In this document: positions 1 to 11,943 of the stretch, one piece after another
How positions within the stretch are numbered: the first letter of the stretch is position 1
Layout of the letters: each line of letters opens with the position of its first letter
NCBI GenBank assembly: GCA_003024785.1
Contig: PUQB01000083.1
Location: 282,527-346,526 of the forward strand
Length of the DNA: 64,000 bases
Source: Selaginella tamariscina
Taxonomy: Eukaryota > Streptophyta > Lycopodiopsida > Selaginellales > Selaginellaceae
Reading direction: 5' to 3'
Made by a program: the position numbers and the translations under genes
Notes under the pieces: generated by a model
Seen by the model: only the letters and a program-made list of their open reading frames with translations
The model's database searches: none
What the model was told of the DNA's origin: nothing

Positions 1-3000
1 TAATAAATATATTAATTATATATTAATATTAATATATTAAATTTATATTAATATATAAAAATTTATATATATTTATATAAATTATATATTAAAGTAAGGT
101 TCAAATTTAAAAAGTTGACAAAGTAATAACTCACTTTACATATTTATAGGTCTTAAACACTTAAAAGCTTTTGGCATTGATTTCAAAAATAATAATTTAA
201 TATCAATAAATAATATGGTCATTTTTTAAAGGGTTCATTACTATTTTAATTAAGTAATTTAAATAATAAAAGTGAATAATTTATGAAATTAATATTTTAT
301 CATTTTTTAAAATGTACCAACATTTAATAATTTTTAAATGATATTAATTAAGTTATTATTATTTAATGGACAAATTGAATAATATTGTATAAGGTTACAA
401 AGTGCATAATTATGAAATTGACATTTTTAAATAGAGATATTCAAAATGATTCAACACATCTTCAATATTGAACTATTTAACTTTTGCTATTTTTAGAATT
501 AATTTAAGAAATTTTAATCATAAAAATTTAATGTTGAGGTTTATCTTGAAAATTAATAATAAAAATAAAATAAAATCTAAGATTTAAAATTGAACCACAT
601 TAAAATTAAAAATAATTAAATTAAGTTTAAGTTATAATTAAGATATATAGATATAGGTTTATTATTTAAGTTATTATATTATTTTTTGTTATTATAAATA
701 TGAAAGACATATAAACACTTAAACAAGTCACTTCATTTAATATTCATGCTTATGCAATATATTACATTAACACATCACTAATATAAAATGCAACTTTCTA
801 TTTAATAAATATTGATTTTTTCTTTATTTAAGGAGAGAGTTATAGTATATAATAAAAATATTTTTTTAATTTTAATTGAATCTATGTTATAAACTAAATA
901 CAATAATGGCTTTGACAGATCAATGTTTGAAAGTGAAGTAATTAATAATGATTTCATAAGTGGAGTCTTATTGTGTAATAATAAATTTAAAAATGTTCAA
1001 AAACATTATTTATCTATTTAATAAAATACATTACATAAATAGTTAATTTTTATTTATAAGAGTGTTATAGATTTTTTAATTAAATTGTAAAACATTTTTA
1101 TTAATACAACCTTTTAATTAATATATTATTCAATTTTAATGAACGATTTATGTTTTAACTTATTAGCAACATTTTATTTATAATAATTTCATCTTAATAG
1201 CTTTAAATTATACCATTTCAAAGTTTAATGTTTTAATGATTAAAATTCATTGTTAATAAGACCAATGGTCATAAAAAAATATAATTAAATAATATTAATT
1301 ACTAAAAAATTCTTATATTAATATACATAAAATTTATATATTTATATGAATTATATATTAAAATAAGTTAAAAAGTTTTACATTTGAATTAAGGTTGACA
1401 AAGTAATAATCATTTAACATTTGTAGGTCTTAAACCCTTAAAAAAAATTAATATGATTTTCAAAAATAATTATATTTGATATTAATAAAGTTACATTGTC
1501 ATTTTTAATGGGTTCATTATTATTTTAATTAAGTAAATTAAATAGTATTATATAGGGATACAAAGTGCATAACATATGAAATTAATATCTTATCATTTTT
1601 TGAAGTGTTCCAACTTTTTAAATTTTAAATGATATCAATTGAGTTATATGGTCATTTTTTTTATGAACAAATTAATAATATTATATAGGGCTACAAAGTA
1701 TATAATTATGAAATTGACATCTTACCATTTCAAAATGTACCTATTTTTAAAACATTGAAAAGTTTTAATTTTAATTTTAAATTATTTGATTTTGACTTTC
1801 CTTATTTTTAGGATATGATAGTAACTAGCCATTAAATCAGGTAATAATTTGTATATTATAGTGTGTGTGTGTGGTTTTAATATTTTATAATAATAAAGTA
1901 CAAAATGTTTATATAGTTATATAAGATAGAAAGTAACTACATTTTTATATGTGGTACATAAATAATAAACCTATGTGACTTGGCTTATGTATTTAGTATT
2001 AAATTTTTTATATTAATTATTAAGGCACCTACTTATCATTTATATATAAAATAGTTTTATAACTTTATCATAAATATGACTTTTATAGTACAAACTATGG
2101 GTGTTTAGGTGTGCTTGAGTAGGTGATGTGCATGAATAAATTAAAAATAATAGTATTGCAAAACTATACCATATAGTATATATAATAATTATATAATGTA
2201 AAAATAATATATTAATGGCATGTAATGCATGTGTGTATTTCACAAAATGTGTAAGAAGAAACTATATAACTTTAATATTTATAAAGCTTAAAATTTTTAT
2301 ATATAATTAATTATATAATTTTTCTTACATATTTTGTACTACTATTTAACTCACATTGCATATACATAGCGTTAAAGTAAAAAAAAAAAATACCACTCCA
2401 ATAATAAGGCTACAATCCTAATTAATGTGTTGTGTAAATCTTTAATGAAATGAATATACAAAATGGAAAGATAAAATAGAAAAGAAAACATATTATGAGT
2501 AAAATCAAAAATATATTTTCAAAGTAATACTGTATAAAGTGAGAATTAAAGATGAAATAAAAAAGAAAAACAAAATCAAAGTAAGACATAAATAGATTAT
2601 TAAATTAAAAAATAAAATGAAATCAAATGTAATCCACTTAACATTTATTAGAATTTTAATCTGAAGAGCTGAATGTAGTTTTAATCTCTCTTGACATGTA
2701 AGATAGAGATATCTTTTTTCAAGATGTTTGAGTGTGTAGAGAGAGAATATATAACACATACACAAATATAATTATGATGGTATAAGAAGATCGAAAAGCC
2801 TTTAAAATGGTAACAAAACTTGAGAAAGTCGTGAATGAGAAGAAATCCTTAAAGTCAAATTGCACAGGAAGCAAAAGAACTTCATTTAAGAACATTAACG
2901 ACAATGGCAATTCAAGAACTTCATTTAGAACATTAACGACAATGGGGGAATTGCCATTGCCTTCACAAAATACATAAGAACACGCTAGTGACTCTATATA

Positions 3001-3885
3001 TATAATACTACATATATTATATATATATATATACACAAGTTTTATAGATGACAATATGTCTATATGCATATATACACATAATTATGTTATGTTATGATGT
3101 TATTTGATATATGAATAAAGTATTGCATCTATTTAATATCTTATATAATAAGTTTATTCAATGTGACTCATTTGTTTGTATGTCATTAATACTTATTGAT
3201 AGTTCTAAATCTTAAACACATGTGGCCCTATTGAATGGCTACCTTAACACTATATTCATTATTCATGGCATATATAATATAGGTGCATATTACAAAGTTA
3301 AGTATAACAATTGGGTTAATAACTCACTAGATTAATTTGGTTAAAGATCCAACTTAAGGAAACAACTAGGTTAAACTTACTAGATTAAGGATACTCATTT
3401 TGTTAAGAATAACAATATAGTTAAGGGTCATTCATGTATAAACCTAAGACGTTAAAAACTTAAATCATGTTAAGGATAAAGACAACAATAGTGTTAAATT
3501 GTAAACCCAAACATATGAACTTAAGAATAAACTCACTAGGCTAAGACTTAAATCTTAAACTTATATGGCCCCATCGAATAACCACTTTATATCCTAAACC
3601 CATGCAACACTCTTTCAATCATATATAACATACATGACATAGGTAAACTCACTAGGTTAAGAGTAATAATTGAGTTAAGAGTCCATTAGGTTAAAAATAA
3701 TAAGTAGGTTAAAGGTTCATTAGGTTAAAATAATAATTAGGTTAAATGTCCATACATAACTTAGGAGGTTAAAAAGTCAAGATTAAAGATAAACTAAGAA
3801 TAACAATTGAGTTAAAGGTGTTAAATAGTTAACCCTATGTGTAATATTATGTTAAAGAGAATTAAAAATCCAGTTTGAAGATAAA
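1..3885. other. AT-rich intergenic spacer
   Basis: No gene is supported here. The stretch is extremely AT-rich with no open frame longer than about 115 codons, and none of the frames resembles a known protein. It contains diverged direct repeats (separate entry), a short local duplication at about 2877-2945 (two copies of a block ending aacattaacgacaatgg) and, from 3300 to 3880, many scattered copies of a gttaag/actaggttaa-like word. The same word resumes at 15321, directly after the large inserted element, so the spacer was continuous before that insertion. Confidence 0.75.
55..1745 (+). repeat. Diverged direct repeats in AT-rich spacer
   Basis: The block at about 55-435 (landmarks: gttgacaaagtaataa, taggtcttaaac, gggttcatta, acaaagtgcataa) recurs in the same order and orientation at about 1335-1640, and its last part recurs again at 1660-1740. 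Many substitutions and small indels separate the copies. This is an old local duplication or a decayed non-coding element; no termini were found. Confidence 0.55.
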
Positions 3886-3890
3886 CTCAC
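3886..3890. other. Target-site duplication of element 1 (left copy)
   Basis: The five bases ctcac lie directly before the TGTCAAG terminus at 3891 and again directly after the TGACA terminus, at 15316-15320. A perfect 5-bp duplication shows that 3891-15315 entered as one unit. Confidence 0.85.
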
Positions 3891-4334
3891 TGTCAAGCCA
3901 TGATCCAAGAACAATGAAGTTTGACTCAGGAACAGACAAGGATTAGGAACAAAACAGGAGCAGAATAGGAACTAGGAACAAGACAAAAGCAAGAGGCAAG
4001 GAATAAAACAAGAACAAGGAACAAGAATGATCATAGAAAGACTGGTGTTGATAATAACTGATTGTACAACAATTAGGTCGGAGCTTTTATGCTCACAACT
4101 CCAAGAGCTAATCTGGTCATGAGCTAAAAATGGTAACCCTTATCTTCTAGGCATATCCTGTAGCATATCCTGTAGGTATATTCTATAGGAATATCTTGTA
4201 GGAATATCCTGTATCCGTATCCTATATCCTATATTCGAAATTCTGTATCCAAAATCCTGCATCTTGTATTCGAAATTTTTATCCAGAATCCTGCATCCTG
4301 TATCGGGTCGTGACACCTGTATCAGGTTGTGACA
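3891..4334 (-). repeat. Element 1 LTR (3' LTR in element sense)
   Basis: The LTR runs from TGTCAAGCC to TTGTGACA and matches the partner at 14792-15315. On the minus strand it has a TATA-like gcataaaagc (plus strand 4083-4092). At about 4140-4270 lies an array of a 13-bp word built around atatcctgtagg. The neighbouring interior sequence reads, on the minus strand, ttagggaggaggtgc just before the LTR, a purine-rich tract suited to be the polypurine primer. Confidence 0.85.
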
Positions 4335-6977
4335 GCACCTCCTCCCTAAGGACGAGTTCCACGAGTCGTGAGACCTGGTTTAGCAAGATAACGCTTATGG
4401 AAAGCAGCAACCTTGGAAAAAGCATGGAGTAAATTGGATGCAGGTTCCCAAGTGCATTGGTAAGCAAATAATCTTTTCAATTCACCAAATATTAAAGTTG
4501 GCGGATAAAGACGAGAATCCAAGATGGCTGCAACTTCGTACTCAGGTTCATCGTCAATGACCACAGGAGGGGAGGAGAAGAAGCACGACTAAGAAGAGAA
4601 GAAGGATGATACGGCTCCAACAAAGAGGTGTGAAACACAGGATGAAGTTTCACCGTAGATGGTAACTCTAGTCGGAAAGCTACAGGATTGACCTCAGCCG
4701 TAATCATGTAAGGACCCAATCGTTGAAAATCCAACTTAGAAGAAGGCTTGTTGATGCGAATATGCTGACGAAGAAGCCACACGAGATCACCAATCTTATA
4801 TGTAGGTGCCGGCTGACGATGAGCATCAGCATGATGCTTGTACCGTTTCTGTGCCTGCTGAAGATGAACCCAGAGATCATCCTGAACCCATTAACATAGT
4901 ACAGTACATGACAACAATCAACCTTCAAAGTAAAGAGTCGAGTCATAATAAAAACTATGACATGACGAAGATGCTGGAGATGATTCTATACTGCAGGAGA
5001 GGAAAAAGGAGAAGCAGAGGAGCAAAGTCAAAACGTGGATGGTAGTCTATAAGAGTAAAGAAAGGTGTCTGGCCTGTAGATGCGTGAACGGAGTTGTTGT
5101 AGGCAAACTCCGCCATTGGAAGAAGTCCAACTAGTTGTCCTGTTGATAATTGATGAAGCAGCGGAGATATTACTCCAAAGTCTGAATCGTGCGTTTTGAC
5201 TGCCCATCAGTTTGTAAATGATATCTTGAAGTAAGGTCCGCTTTAACCTGTAGACTTCGGAGAAGTTCTTGCCAAAACTTGGACATGAATTGTGGGCCTC
5301 AATCAAAAACAATGCTCTCATGAAGACCATGGTGTCGGAACACTTTGTGGATCACCAACTCAGCAGTTGTCTGGCTTGTAACAGTCTTGTTACATGGTAG
5401 AAAATGAGCCTATTTGTGAAATGGTCAACCACCACAAGAACTGCATCAAATCCACGAGGAGGAAGATCTGTGAGGAAATCCATAGAAATGGATCTCCAAG
5501 GAGCAGAAGGAACAGGAAGAGGACGAAGAAGACCAGAGGGCGCGTGACGAGGCATCTTTGACCTATTTCAGGTGTCACAACTCCGTACAAACTTGTCCAC
5601 AAAACCTTGCAACCCAAGCCACCAATAGTTGCGAGTCACCAACTCAACTGTCTTGGCCACACCAAAATGTCCTATAGCTGAGGTATCATGACAATCTTGT
5701 ACCACATGAGTCCTGCAAATACCAACAGGAAGGTACAGGAGTCTGTCCTGTATGGCAAACAATTTGTAGTTTATATGGGAACTGGAGGAAGAGGAACTTG
5801 CGATGTCGGGACTAATGTGTGAAAACACATTCTTTTTCAAGTTGTTAATAACCAACTGCAAACGGATGTCTTGTAGAAGTGTGGAATCTACTTGAACATG
5901 ATGAACCTGTAGTGCTGCAAGCCGAAGTTGATCAGGATCCAACAACACTTGTTTTTGACAGTCATATGCAGGATCGCCTGGGGTCGGTGCAAGGTAAGAG
6001 CGCCTAGACAATGCATCTGCTTTGCCATTCTGAAAACCAGGTATGTAAATGATGACGAAATCAAAACGTGATAGGAACTCCGCCCACCTAGCCTGTCGTC
6101 AACTGAGAACTCGAGCCGTTTGAAAATACTTCAGGTTCTTGTGATCTGTAAGAACTTGTACAAGATGCACAGCACCTTCTAGGAAATGCCGCCACTCCTC
6201 GAACGAATCCACAATAGCCTTGAATTCTTGTCATGAATCTCATAATTGATCTCCGCTGAAAGGAACTTACGAGAGTGAAAAGTTACAGGATGAAGCAATA
6301 ACTTGTGATAGAACAGATCCTATTGCAAAATCTGAGGCATTTGCTTCAACGAAGAAGGGACAAGAAGGATCAGAATGTGCTAAAATCGGAGCTGTCGTGA
6401 AGCATCCTTGAGTGTTGTGAATGCATGTTCTGCCTTGTCGGACCAAGAGAAAACTCCTGTGCGCTTGGTGAGTTTCGTGAGTGGAAGTACACGCTTGGAG
6501 AAGTCCTATATGAATTGCCTGTAGAAATTTGCAAAGCCAAGGAAACATTGTACGTCTCGTACAGACTTGGGCATCTCTCATTCCACAATAGTCTTCACCT
6601 TGTACATGTCCATGGAAACGCCAGCAGGAGAAACGATGTAGCCCAAAACTTCACAGTATCCCTATCGAAGAAACACTTCTTCAACTTTGCATATAGGCCA
6701 TGCTTGCGAAGCCTCTGTAGAACTAGTCGTACATGCTTGTCATGTGCCGCCTAGTCCTTGGAGAAAATCAAAATAGATTACCACAAACTGGTCCAAGAAA
6801 TCATGAAAGATGTCGTTCATTATGTGTTGAAACACGGCTGGGGCATTGGTAAGTCCGAAAGGCATCACCATGTACTCAAAGTGTCCATACCTTGTACAAA
6901 AGGCAGTCTTCTACTCATCGCCCGGATGAATCCGTACAAGATTGTAAGCCCCTCGTAAGTCGATCTTCATGAACACC
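4335..6977 (-). pseudogene. Element 1 pol, 3' part (RT end, RNase H, integrase, chromodomain)
   Basis: Read on the minus strand, 6977 to about 6300 encodes the palm and thumb part of a Ty3/gypsy reverse transcriptase; about 6290-6000 is an RNase H region; about 5640-5560 is the integrase zinc-binding end (motif CDTC); 5555-4700 is the integrase core and C-terminal region; and 4600-4346 is a chromodomain with the aromatic and acidic pattern EYEVAAILDSR and WEPASNL. The chromodomain directs integration toward particular chromatin in chromoviruses. Several frameshifts and stops separate the pieces. The YLDD box is missing near 6770 because of a deletion of about 12 nt. Confidence 0.85.
6973..6977. 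other. Target-site duplication of element 2 (left copy)
   Basis: The bases acacc directly before 6978 recur at 12450-12454. They belong to the host reverse-transcriptase sequence of element 1 (gaacacctttgctcc), so joining the flanks across one copy restores element 1. Confidence 0.9.
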
Positions 6978-7480
6978 TGTCATGACCCGATACAAGATAC
7001 AGGATTCCGAAGACAGGATACGAGTTATAGGATATGCCTGCAGGATATTCCTACAGGATATGCCTACAGGATACCTAGAGGATAAGGACATGTGGACTCG
7101 TCTTAGCCTCTGCATGCATGCAGCCACTTTTACATGCATGCAACCACTTTTAGCACTCATGCCTAGATTAGCTCTTGGAGTTGTGAGCATAAAAGCTCCG
7201 ACCTAATTGTTGTACAATCAGTTACTATCAACACCAGTCTTTATCATCTTGTCTTGTCTTGTTCTTGTCTTGTCTTGCTCCTTGCCTCCTGCTTTTGCTT
7301 TCTGGATCTGTCTTGCTCCTGGATCCTGTCTTGCGCCTTCCTGTCCTGCTCCTGGATCTGTCTGCGTCTTGTCTTCTCCTAGTTCCTAGTTCCTGTCTTG
7401 CTTCCTGTCCTGCTCCTGAGTCAAGCCTTCCTGTTCTTGGAATCCTGCTCTCTTCCTGGTTCCTGGATCGTGGCTTGACA
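6978..7480 (+). repeat. Element 2 5' LTR
   Basis: Termini are TGTCATGACCCG and GGCTTGACA. In order it has a short copy of the caggatat/ctacaggat array, two copies of a 26-bp block with the RY-type word catgcatgc (7110-7150), a TATA-like box (7188-7195), the predicted transcript start and R region from about 7219, and a CT-rich U5 of cttgtcttg/cctgctcctgg words. The RY block occurs in both LTRs of this copy but not in elements 1 and 3. Confidence 0.85.
7188..7195 (+). promoter_or_regulatory. TATA-like box of element 2 LTR promoter
   Basis: The word gcataaaag lies 31 bp upstream of the cagttactatcaa segment at 7219. The same box and spacing occur in the other LTRs of the family, for instance on the minus strand near 15078 and 63740. 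It is the expected position for an LTR polymerase II promoter. Confidence 0.6.
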
Positions 7481-7495
7481 GTTTGATAGTAACTG
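7481..7495 (+). other. Putative self-primer binding site of the gypsy family
   Basis: Directly inside the 5' LTR the sequence is gtttgatagtaactg. It does not begin with TGG and matches no tRNA 3' end I know. Bases 7483-7495 (ttgatagtaactg) are the exact reverse complement of 7219-7231 (cagttactatcaa) in the LTR, just downstream of its TATA box. Element 3 has the same perfect 13-base pairing (63508-63520 with 63701-63713, minus-strand element). This fits self-priming as known for Tf1 of fission yeast. Confidence 0.65.
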
Positions 7496-7575
7496 CTTTC
7501 ATAGCTCTTCCGTTTCCTAGCTACTTTTTTTTCCTTGATTTTTTCCTTTGTTTTCCTCCTTTTTCTTTCATAATC

Positions 7576-8536
7576 ATGGCTGATTTTGAGCACTTTCAAC
7601 GCGAGCACCAAATGTTGCTTCATGAGCTGGCCACTTTGCGCCAAGTGGTCACCGATCTGCAAGGTTCCACCAATGCGGCGCATGCAGCTGCTGATGCATC
7701 CTCCAAGGCTGCTGCGCAGGCTCTCTCTCAGGCATCGGTGGTTCCTCTTCATCGAACTTTTCTTCGGAGCCGAAGATCAGCATGCCAGAAAAGTTCAGTG
7801 GCAATCTGCCGATTTCCAAGGTTTCCTGAATCAGATCCGGCTCTTGATCCGCATGCAACCACGCCGCTACTCACTGATGCACAAAAGGTTGGCCTTTTGG
7901 CATCCTTACTAAGTGGATCTCCACGGGCTTGGGTTGCCCCTTGCTGGAGCGTGACGACCCATTGATGGAAGATTTGAAGGTTTCGTGGCTGCCTTTGAAG
8001 CCTGTTTTGGAGATCCTGATAAGTACCGTTTGCATGCACGAAGTTACGGAAGCTCACCAAGGATCCCGACCAGCTTCCGTCTATGCATCCGAATTTCAGC
8101 AACTTTGCACGAACATTCCATGGGACGAGACTGCATTGATCGAACACTTCCGTTTTGGGTTGAGGGATGACGTGAAGGACCTTCTTCTTACGTTACCATG
8201 CCCAAACATTAGCGGAGATCATGCAACAAGCTGTTCGCTGCACAACCGTTTGTTCGAGCGTCGTCAGGAAAGATCCCGTCAGCAGTTCCTGCAAACCAAT
8301 CCTGCACTGTGGTACATGTTCCTGCACCACCTTCTGGAGTAGTTCCTATGGAGGTTGAAAATCCAAGCGTGGCTCTCTTTCGCTGCTGAGAAGCAACGTC
8401 GCGCAGTGAGAACCTATGCTTGTATTGTGGTGAAGCAGGACACAAGGTGGCAATGTCCTATTAAAGCCAGGAAGTTCAAGACGCGTGAAGTTGAAGCTGA
8501 AGTTCAGTCGGAAAACTTCAATGTCCACTTCGTCTA
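7576..8536 (+). pseudogene. Element 2 gag
   Basis: The start is the ATG at 7576 (MADFEHFQREHQ), conserved at the equivalent place in elements 1 and 3. The first part is a predicted coiled coil with an alanine-rich stretch; the middle has the retrotransposon capsid pattern (FQGFLNQIRLL, then LASLLSGSPRAW); the end carries a CCHC zinc knuckle, CLYCGEAGH, around 8415-8445. Frames shift at about 7725-7790, 7910-7930 and near 8450, so no full-length Gag can be made as written. Confidence 0.8.
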
Positions 8537-8599
8537 GGAGCCGCGAAGTTGGACGTAGGTGCAGGCTCCATTGGTGCTGCTCATACCATTCCATCACTC

Positions 8600-8930
8600 A
8601 AGTTTCCTGTACACATTCGCTCAATAATCGAGAGCTCAAGGAGTTTGCCCTGTTAGACACTGGTGCAAATGCATGTTTCATGGATGACACTTTTGCAACT
8701 CAACATGGCATTTCGGTGGTGAAGTTGAAGCGTGCAGTTCCTGTAGAGGTGGCCGATGGTCTGATTGCTTCTGGCGCAGTTACCCATGCTACCAACCTCT
8801 CTCTTGCAGTCATGGACATTCAACTGTTCAATTTCCTTCAACTTGATCAAGACTCGGTCGACTCCCATCATTTTGGGCATGCCATGGTTCGTTGTTGCAA
8901 ATCCGCAGATCGACTGGAGGTCTAGGACGC
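8600..8930 (+). pseudogene. Element 2 aspartic protease
   Basis: The retropepsin active-site pattern LLDTGAN lies at about 8649-8669, followed by a flap-like and C-terminal region ending in GMPWF and DWR words. It processes Gag-Pol in active elements. The frame shifts near 8925, before the linker to the reverse transcriptase. Confidence 0.75.
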
Positions 8931-9600
8931 TCACGTTTTCCTCTCCAGCAGCCAGGATCAATCCTGTACCTTCCTGCGTGCAGGATACATCCTTAGTATC
9001 TGAGGCAGTACAAGCTACAGGATTGACCGTGCCTGTTCCTGTACCAGTGTTGAAGACTCCTCCTCGACAGGATTCACCTCATGTCAGTTCCTCAGCACAT
9101 CCGCAGGCTCTCTCCACTCCTGTAAGTTTGCGGTTCCTGTACAGGGTTCTTCCAATCCTGTATCAGTGTCGAAGGTTCCTCCTCAACAGGATCCACCTCC
9201 TGTTGGTTCGTCAGCACACTCGCAGGCTTTCCTCACTCCTGTGCAACCACGGACTTCTGTACAGGATTCTTCCAATCCTGTACACTCGTCAACATCCACA
9301 CAGGTTTTTCCCAATCCTGCCTCTTTTGTTACTCTGCTTCTGTTCCACCCCCCAAGATCCTTCCTCTTTTTCAGTCACAGCTCCCTCCTTCTCCTCTCCG
9401 AGTTCTTACCACTACCATGCATGAACTTGCCACTGATCCTGCTCCTTTCCACCTTTTTGCCTTTCAAGTAACTCCTACGTCCTCTTCTACCTTTCCTGTA
9501 TCTGACTCTCCTGTTTTTCAATCTCCTTCTCCTGCTCCTTCTCCTTCTCCTCCTTCTTCCCTACCATCCAAGTATCACTCCTTTCAGGACGTTTTTGACA
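8930..9600 (+). pseudogene. Element 2 proline/serine-rich linker
   Basis: Between protease and reverse transcriptase is a low-complexity segment rich in Pro, Ser and Val codons. At DNA level it repeats tcctgtacaggat-like words, the same vocabulary as the LTR array. The equivalent segment is present in elements 1 (about 12790-13300) and 3 (about 61430-62030), so it is part of the family. No fold is recognised. Confidence 0.6.
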
Positions 9601-10365
9601 AGCACAAGGCTGCAGTTCTTCCTGTTCACAGGTCCTACGACTGTCCTATTGATCTTGCGGAAGGAAAGACTCCACCGTTCGGACCGATTTATGCATGTCA
9701 CCCACAGAGTTGGAGGTTCTTCGTCAGTACATCGAGGACAACTTGGCATCCTTCATTCGTCACTCAAAGTCCCCTGCAGGAGCGCCTATCTTCTTTGTCA
9801 AGAAGAAGGATGGGAGTTTACGTTTGGTTGTGGACTACAGGGGTTTGAATCAAGTCACCATTCGGAATCGGTACCCGTTGCCATTGATCCCGGAACTTCT
9901 CGATCGGCTGCGAGGAGCAAAGGTGTTCACGAAGATCGACTTACGAGGGGCCTACAACCTTGTACGGATTCGTCCAGGCGATGAGTGGAAGACTGCCTTT
10001 CGTACAAGGTATGGACACTTCGAGTACACGGTGATGCCTTTCGGCCTTACCAATGCCCCAGCCGTGTTCCAACACATGGTGAACGACATCTTTCGTGACT
10101 TCTTGGACCAGTTTGTGGTGATCTACCTCGACGACATTTTGATTTTCTCCAAGGACCAGGCGGCACATGACAAGCATGTACGATTAGTTCTACAGCGGCT
10201 TCGCGAGCATGGCCTGTATGCGAAGTTGGAGAAGTGTTTTTTCGATAGGGATTCTGTGGAGTTCTTGGGCTACATCGTCTCTCCTGCTGGCGTTTCCATG
10301 GACATGCACAAGGTGAAGACCATCGTGGAGTGGGAGAGGCCCAAGTCTGTACGAGACGTACAATG
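9600..10365 (+). pseudogene. Element 2 reverse transcriptase (N-terminal two thirds)
   Basis: From about 9690 a clean frame encodes the fingers and palm of a Ty3/gypsy reverse transcriptase: [17 protein letters not shown], then [11 protein letters not shown] (catalytic Asp), MPFGLTNAP and the catalytic YLDD at 10124-10135, here intact. The match to the family ends at VQCF near 10364, where an inverted LTR fragment begins. There is a frame change near 9695, upstream of the conserved domain. Confidence 0.88.
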
Positions 10366-11164
10366 TTTCAAGCCACGATCTAGGAACCAAGAAGAGAGCA
10401 GGATTCCAAGGACAGGAAGGCTTGACTCAGGAACAGGACCGAGAGCAGGACAAGAACTAGGAACAGAACAGGACGGATCCAGGAGCAAGACAGGATTAGG
10501 ATAGAATCCGGGAACAAGACAAGAGCAGGAACTCAGGAACAGAACAAGGAGTAGGACAAGGAACAGGATAGGAACTGGAGCAGGATAGGAACTAGGAACT
10601 TAGGAGTAGGACAAGGAGCAAGATAGGAATGGAGCAGGATAGCAGGAAAGGAGCAGGATAACAAGACAAGGAGCTGGATAGGAACCGGAGCAGGATAGGA
10701 ACTAGGAACTCAGGAGCAAGATAGGCGCAGGACAGGATCCAGGAGTAGGACAGAAATAGGACTGGATCTAGGAGCGAGATAGGAACAGACTGGATCCAGG
10801 AGCAAGACAAGAGCAGGAGGCAAAGGAGCAGGACAAGACAAGAACAAGACAAGAACAAGAATGATCGTAGAATGACTGGTGTTGATAGTAACTGATTGTA
10901 CAACAATTAGATCGGAGCTTTTATGCTCACAACTCCAAGCTAATCTAGTCATGAGTCTAATCTAGTCATGAGCTAAGAATAGTGTCCCTTATCCTCTAGG
11001 CATATCATGTAGCATATCCTATAGGCATATCCTATAGGAATATCCTATAGGTATATCCTGTAGGAATATCCTGCAGGCATATCCTGTAACCCGTATCCTG
11101 TATCCGAAATCCTGCATCCTGTATCCTGCATCCGGAATCCTGTATCTTGTATCGGGTTGTGACA
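10364..11164 (-). repeat. Inverted LTR fragment replacing part of element 2 pol
   Basis: The sequence starts at or just after 10364 (tttcaagccacgatc) and ends ...atcgggttgtgaca, a minus-oriented LTR of the same family. It is 0.8 kb long because the cagga and atatcctgtagg arrays are expanded. It has no target-site duplication, and about 1.4 kb of pol (RNase H and most of integrase, judged from the spacing in element 1) is missing between its flanks. A deletion joined to an LTR copy, or unequal recombination, explains it better than simple insertion. Confidence 0.75.
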
Positions 11165-11935
11165 AGACCTTGGAGCAATATCTTTGCTGCTTCATCAGTT
11201 ACCAACAGGACAACTAGTTGGACCTTTTTCCAATGGTGGAGTTTGCCTACAATAACTCCGTTCACACATTTATAGGCCAGACACCTTTCTTTGCTCTTAC
11301 AAGTTACCATCCACGTTTTGACTTTGCTCCTCATGCTCCTCCTTCTTCCGCTCCTGCAGTACAGGATCGTCTCCAGCATCTTCGTCAGGTACAGGATGAT
11401 CTCCGGGTTCATCTTCAGCAGGCACAGGAATGGTATAAGCATCATGCTGATGCTCACCGTCAGCCGGCACCTGCATACAAGATTGGTGATCTCGTGTGGC
11501 TTCTTTGTCGATATATTCGCACCAGCAGGCCTTCTTCTAAATTGGATTGTCAACGATTGGGCCCTTACAAGATTGTGGCGGAGGTCAATCCTGTAGCCTT
11601 CCGACTCGAGTTACCACTTACGGTGAAACTTCATCATGTGTTTCACACCTCATTGTTGGAGCCGTATCATCATTTCTCTTCCTGGTCGTGTTTCTTCTCC
11701 TCCCTCTCCTGTGGTCATTGATAATGAACCTGAGTACGAGGTTGCAACCATCCTGAATTCTCGTCTTCATCGTCACCAACTTCAATACTTGGTGGATTGG
11801 AAAGGTTATTTGCCTACTAATCGCACTTGGGAACCTGCATCCAACTTACTCCATACTTCTTCCAAGGTTGCTGCCTTCCATCAACATTATCCTGTTAAAC
11901 CAGGTCTCAAGACTCGTGGAACTCGTCTTTAGGGA
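11165..11935 (+). pseudogene. Element 2 integrase end and chromodomain
   Basis: The frame resumes with the end of the integrase core ([21 protein letters not shown]), the C-terminal GPYKI/VNPVAFRLELP region and a chromodomain (YEVATILNSRLH, YLVDWKGY, WEPASNL). It stops at the tag near 11930, followed by the purine tract agggagaaag just before the 3' LTR. A frameshift lies near 11690. Confidence 0.85.
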
Positions 11936-11943
11936 GAAAGTGC

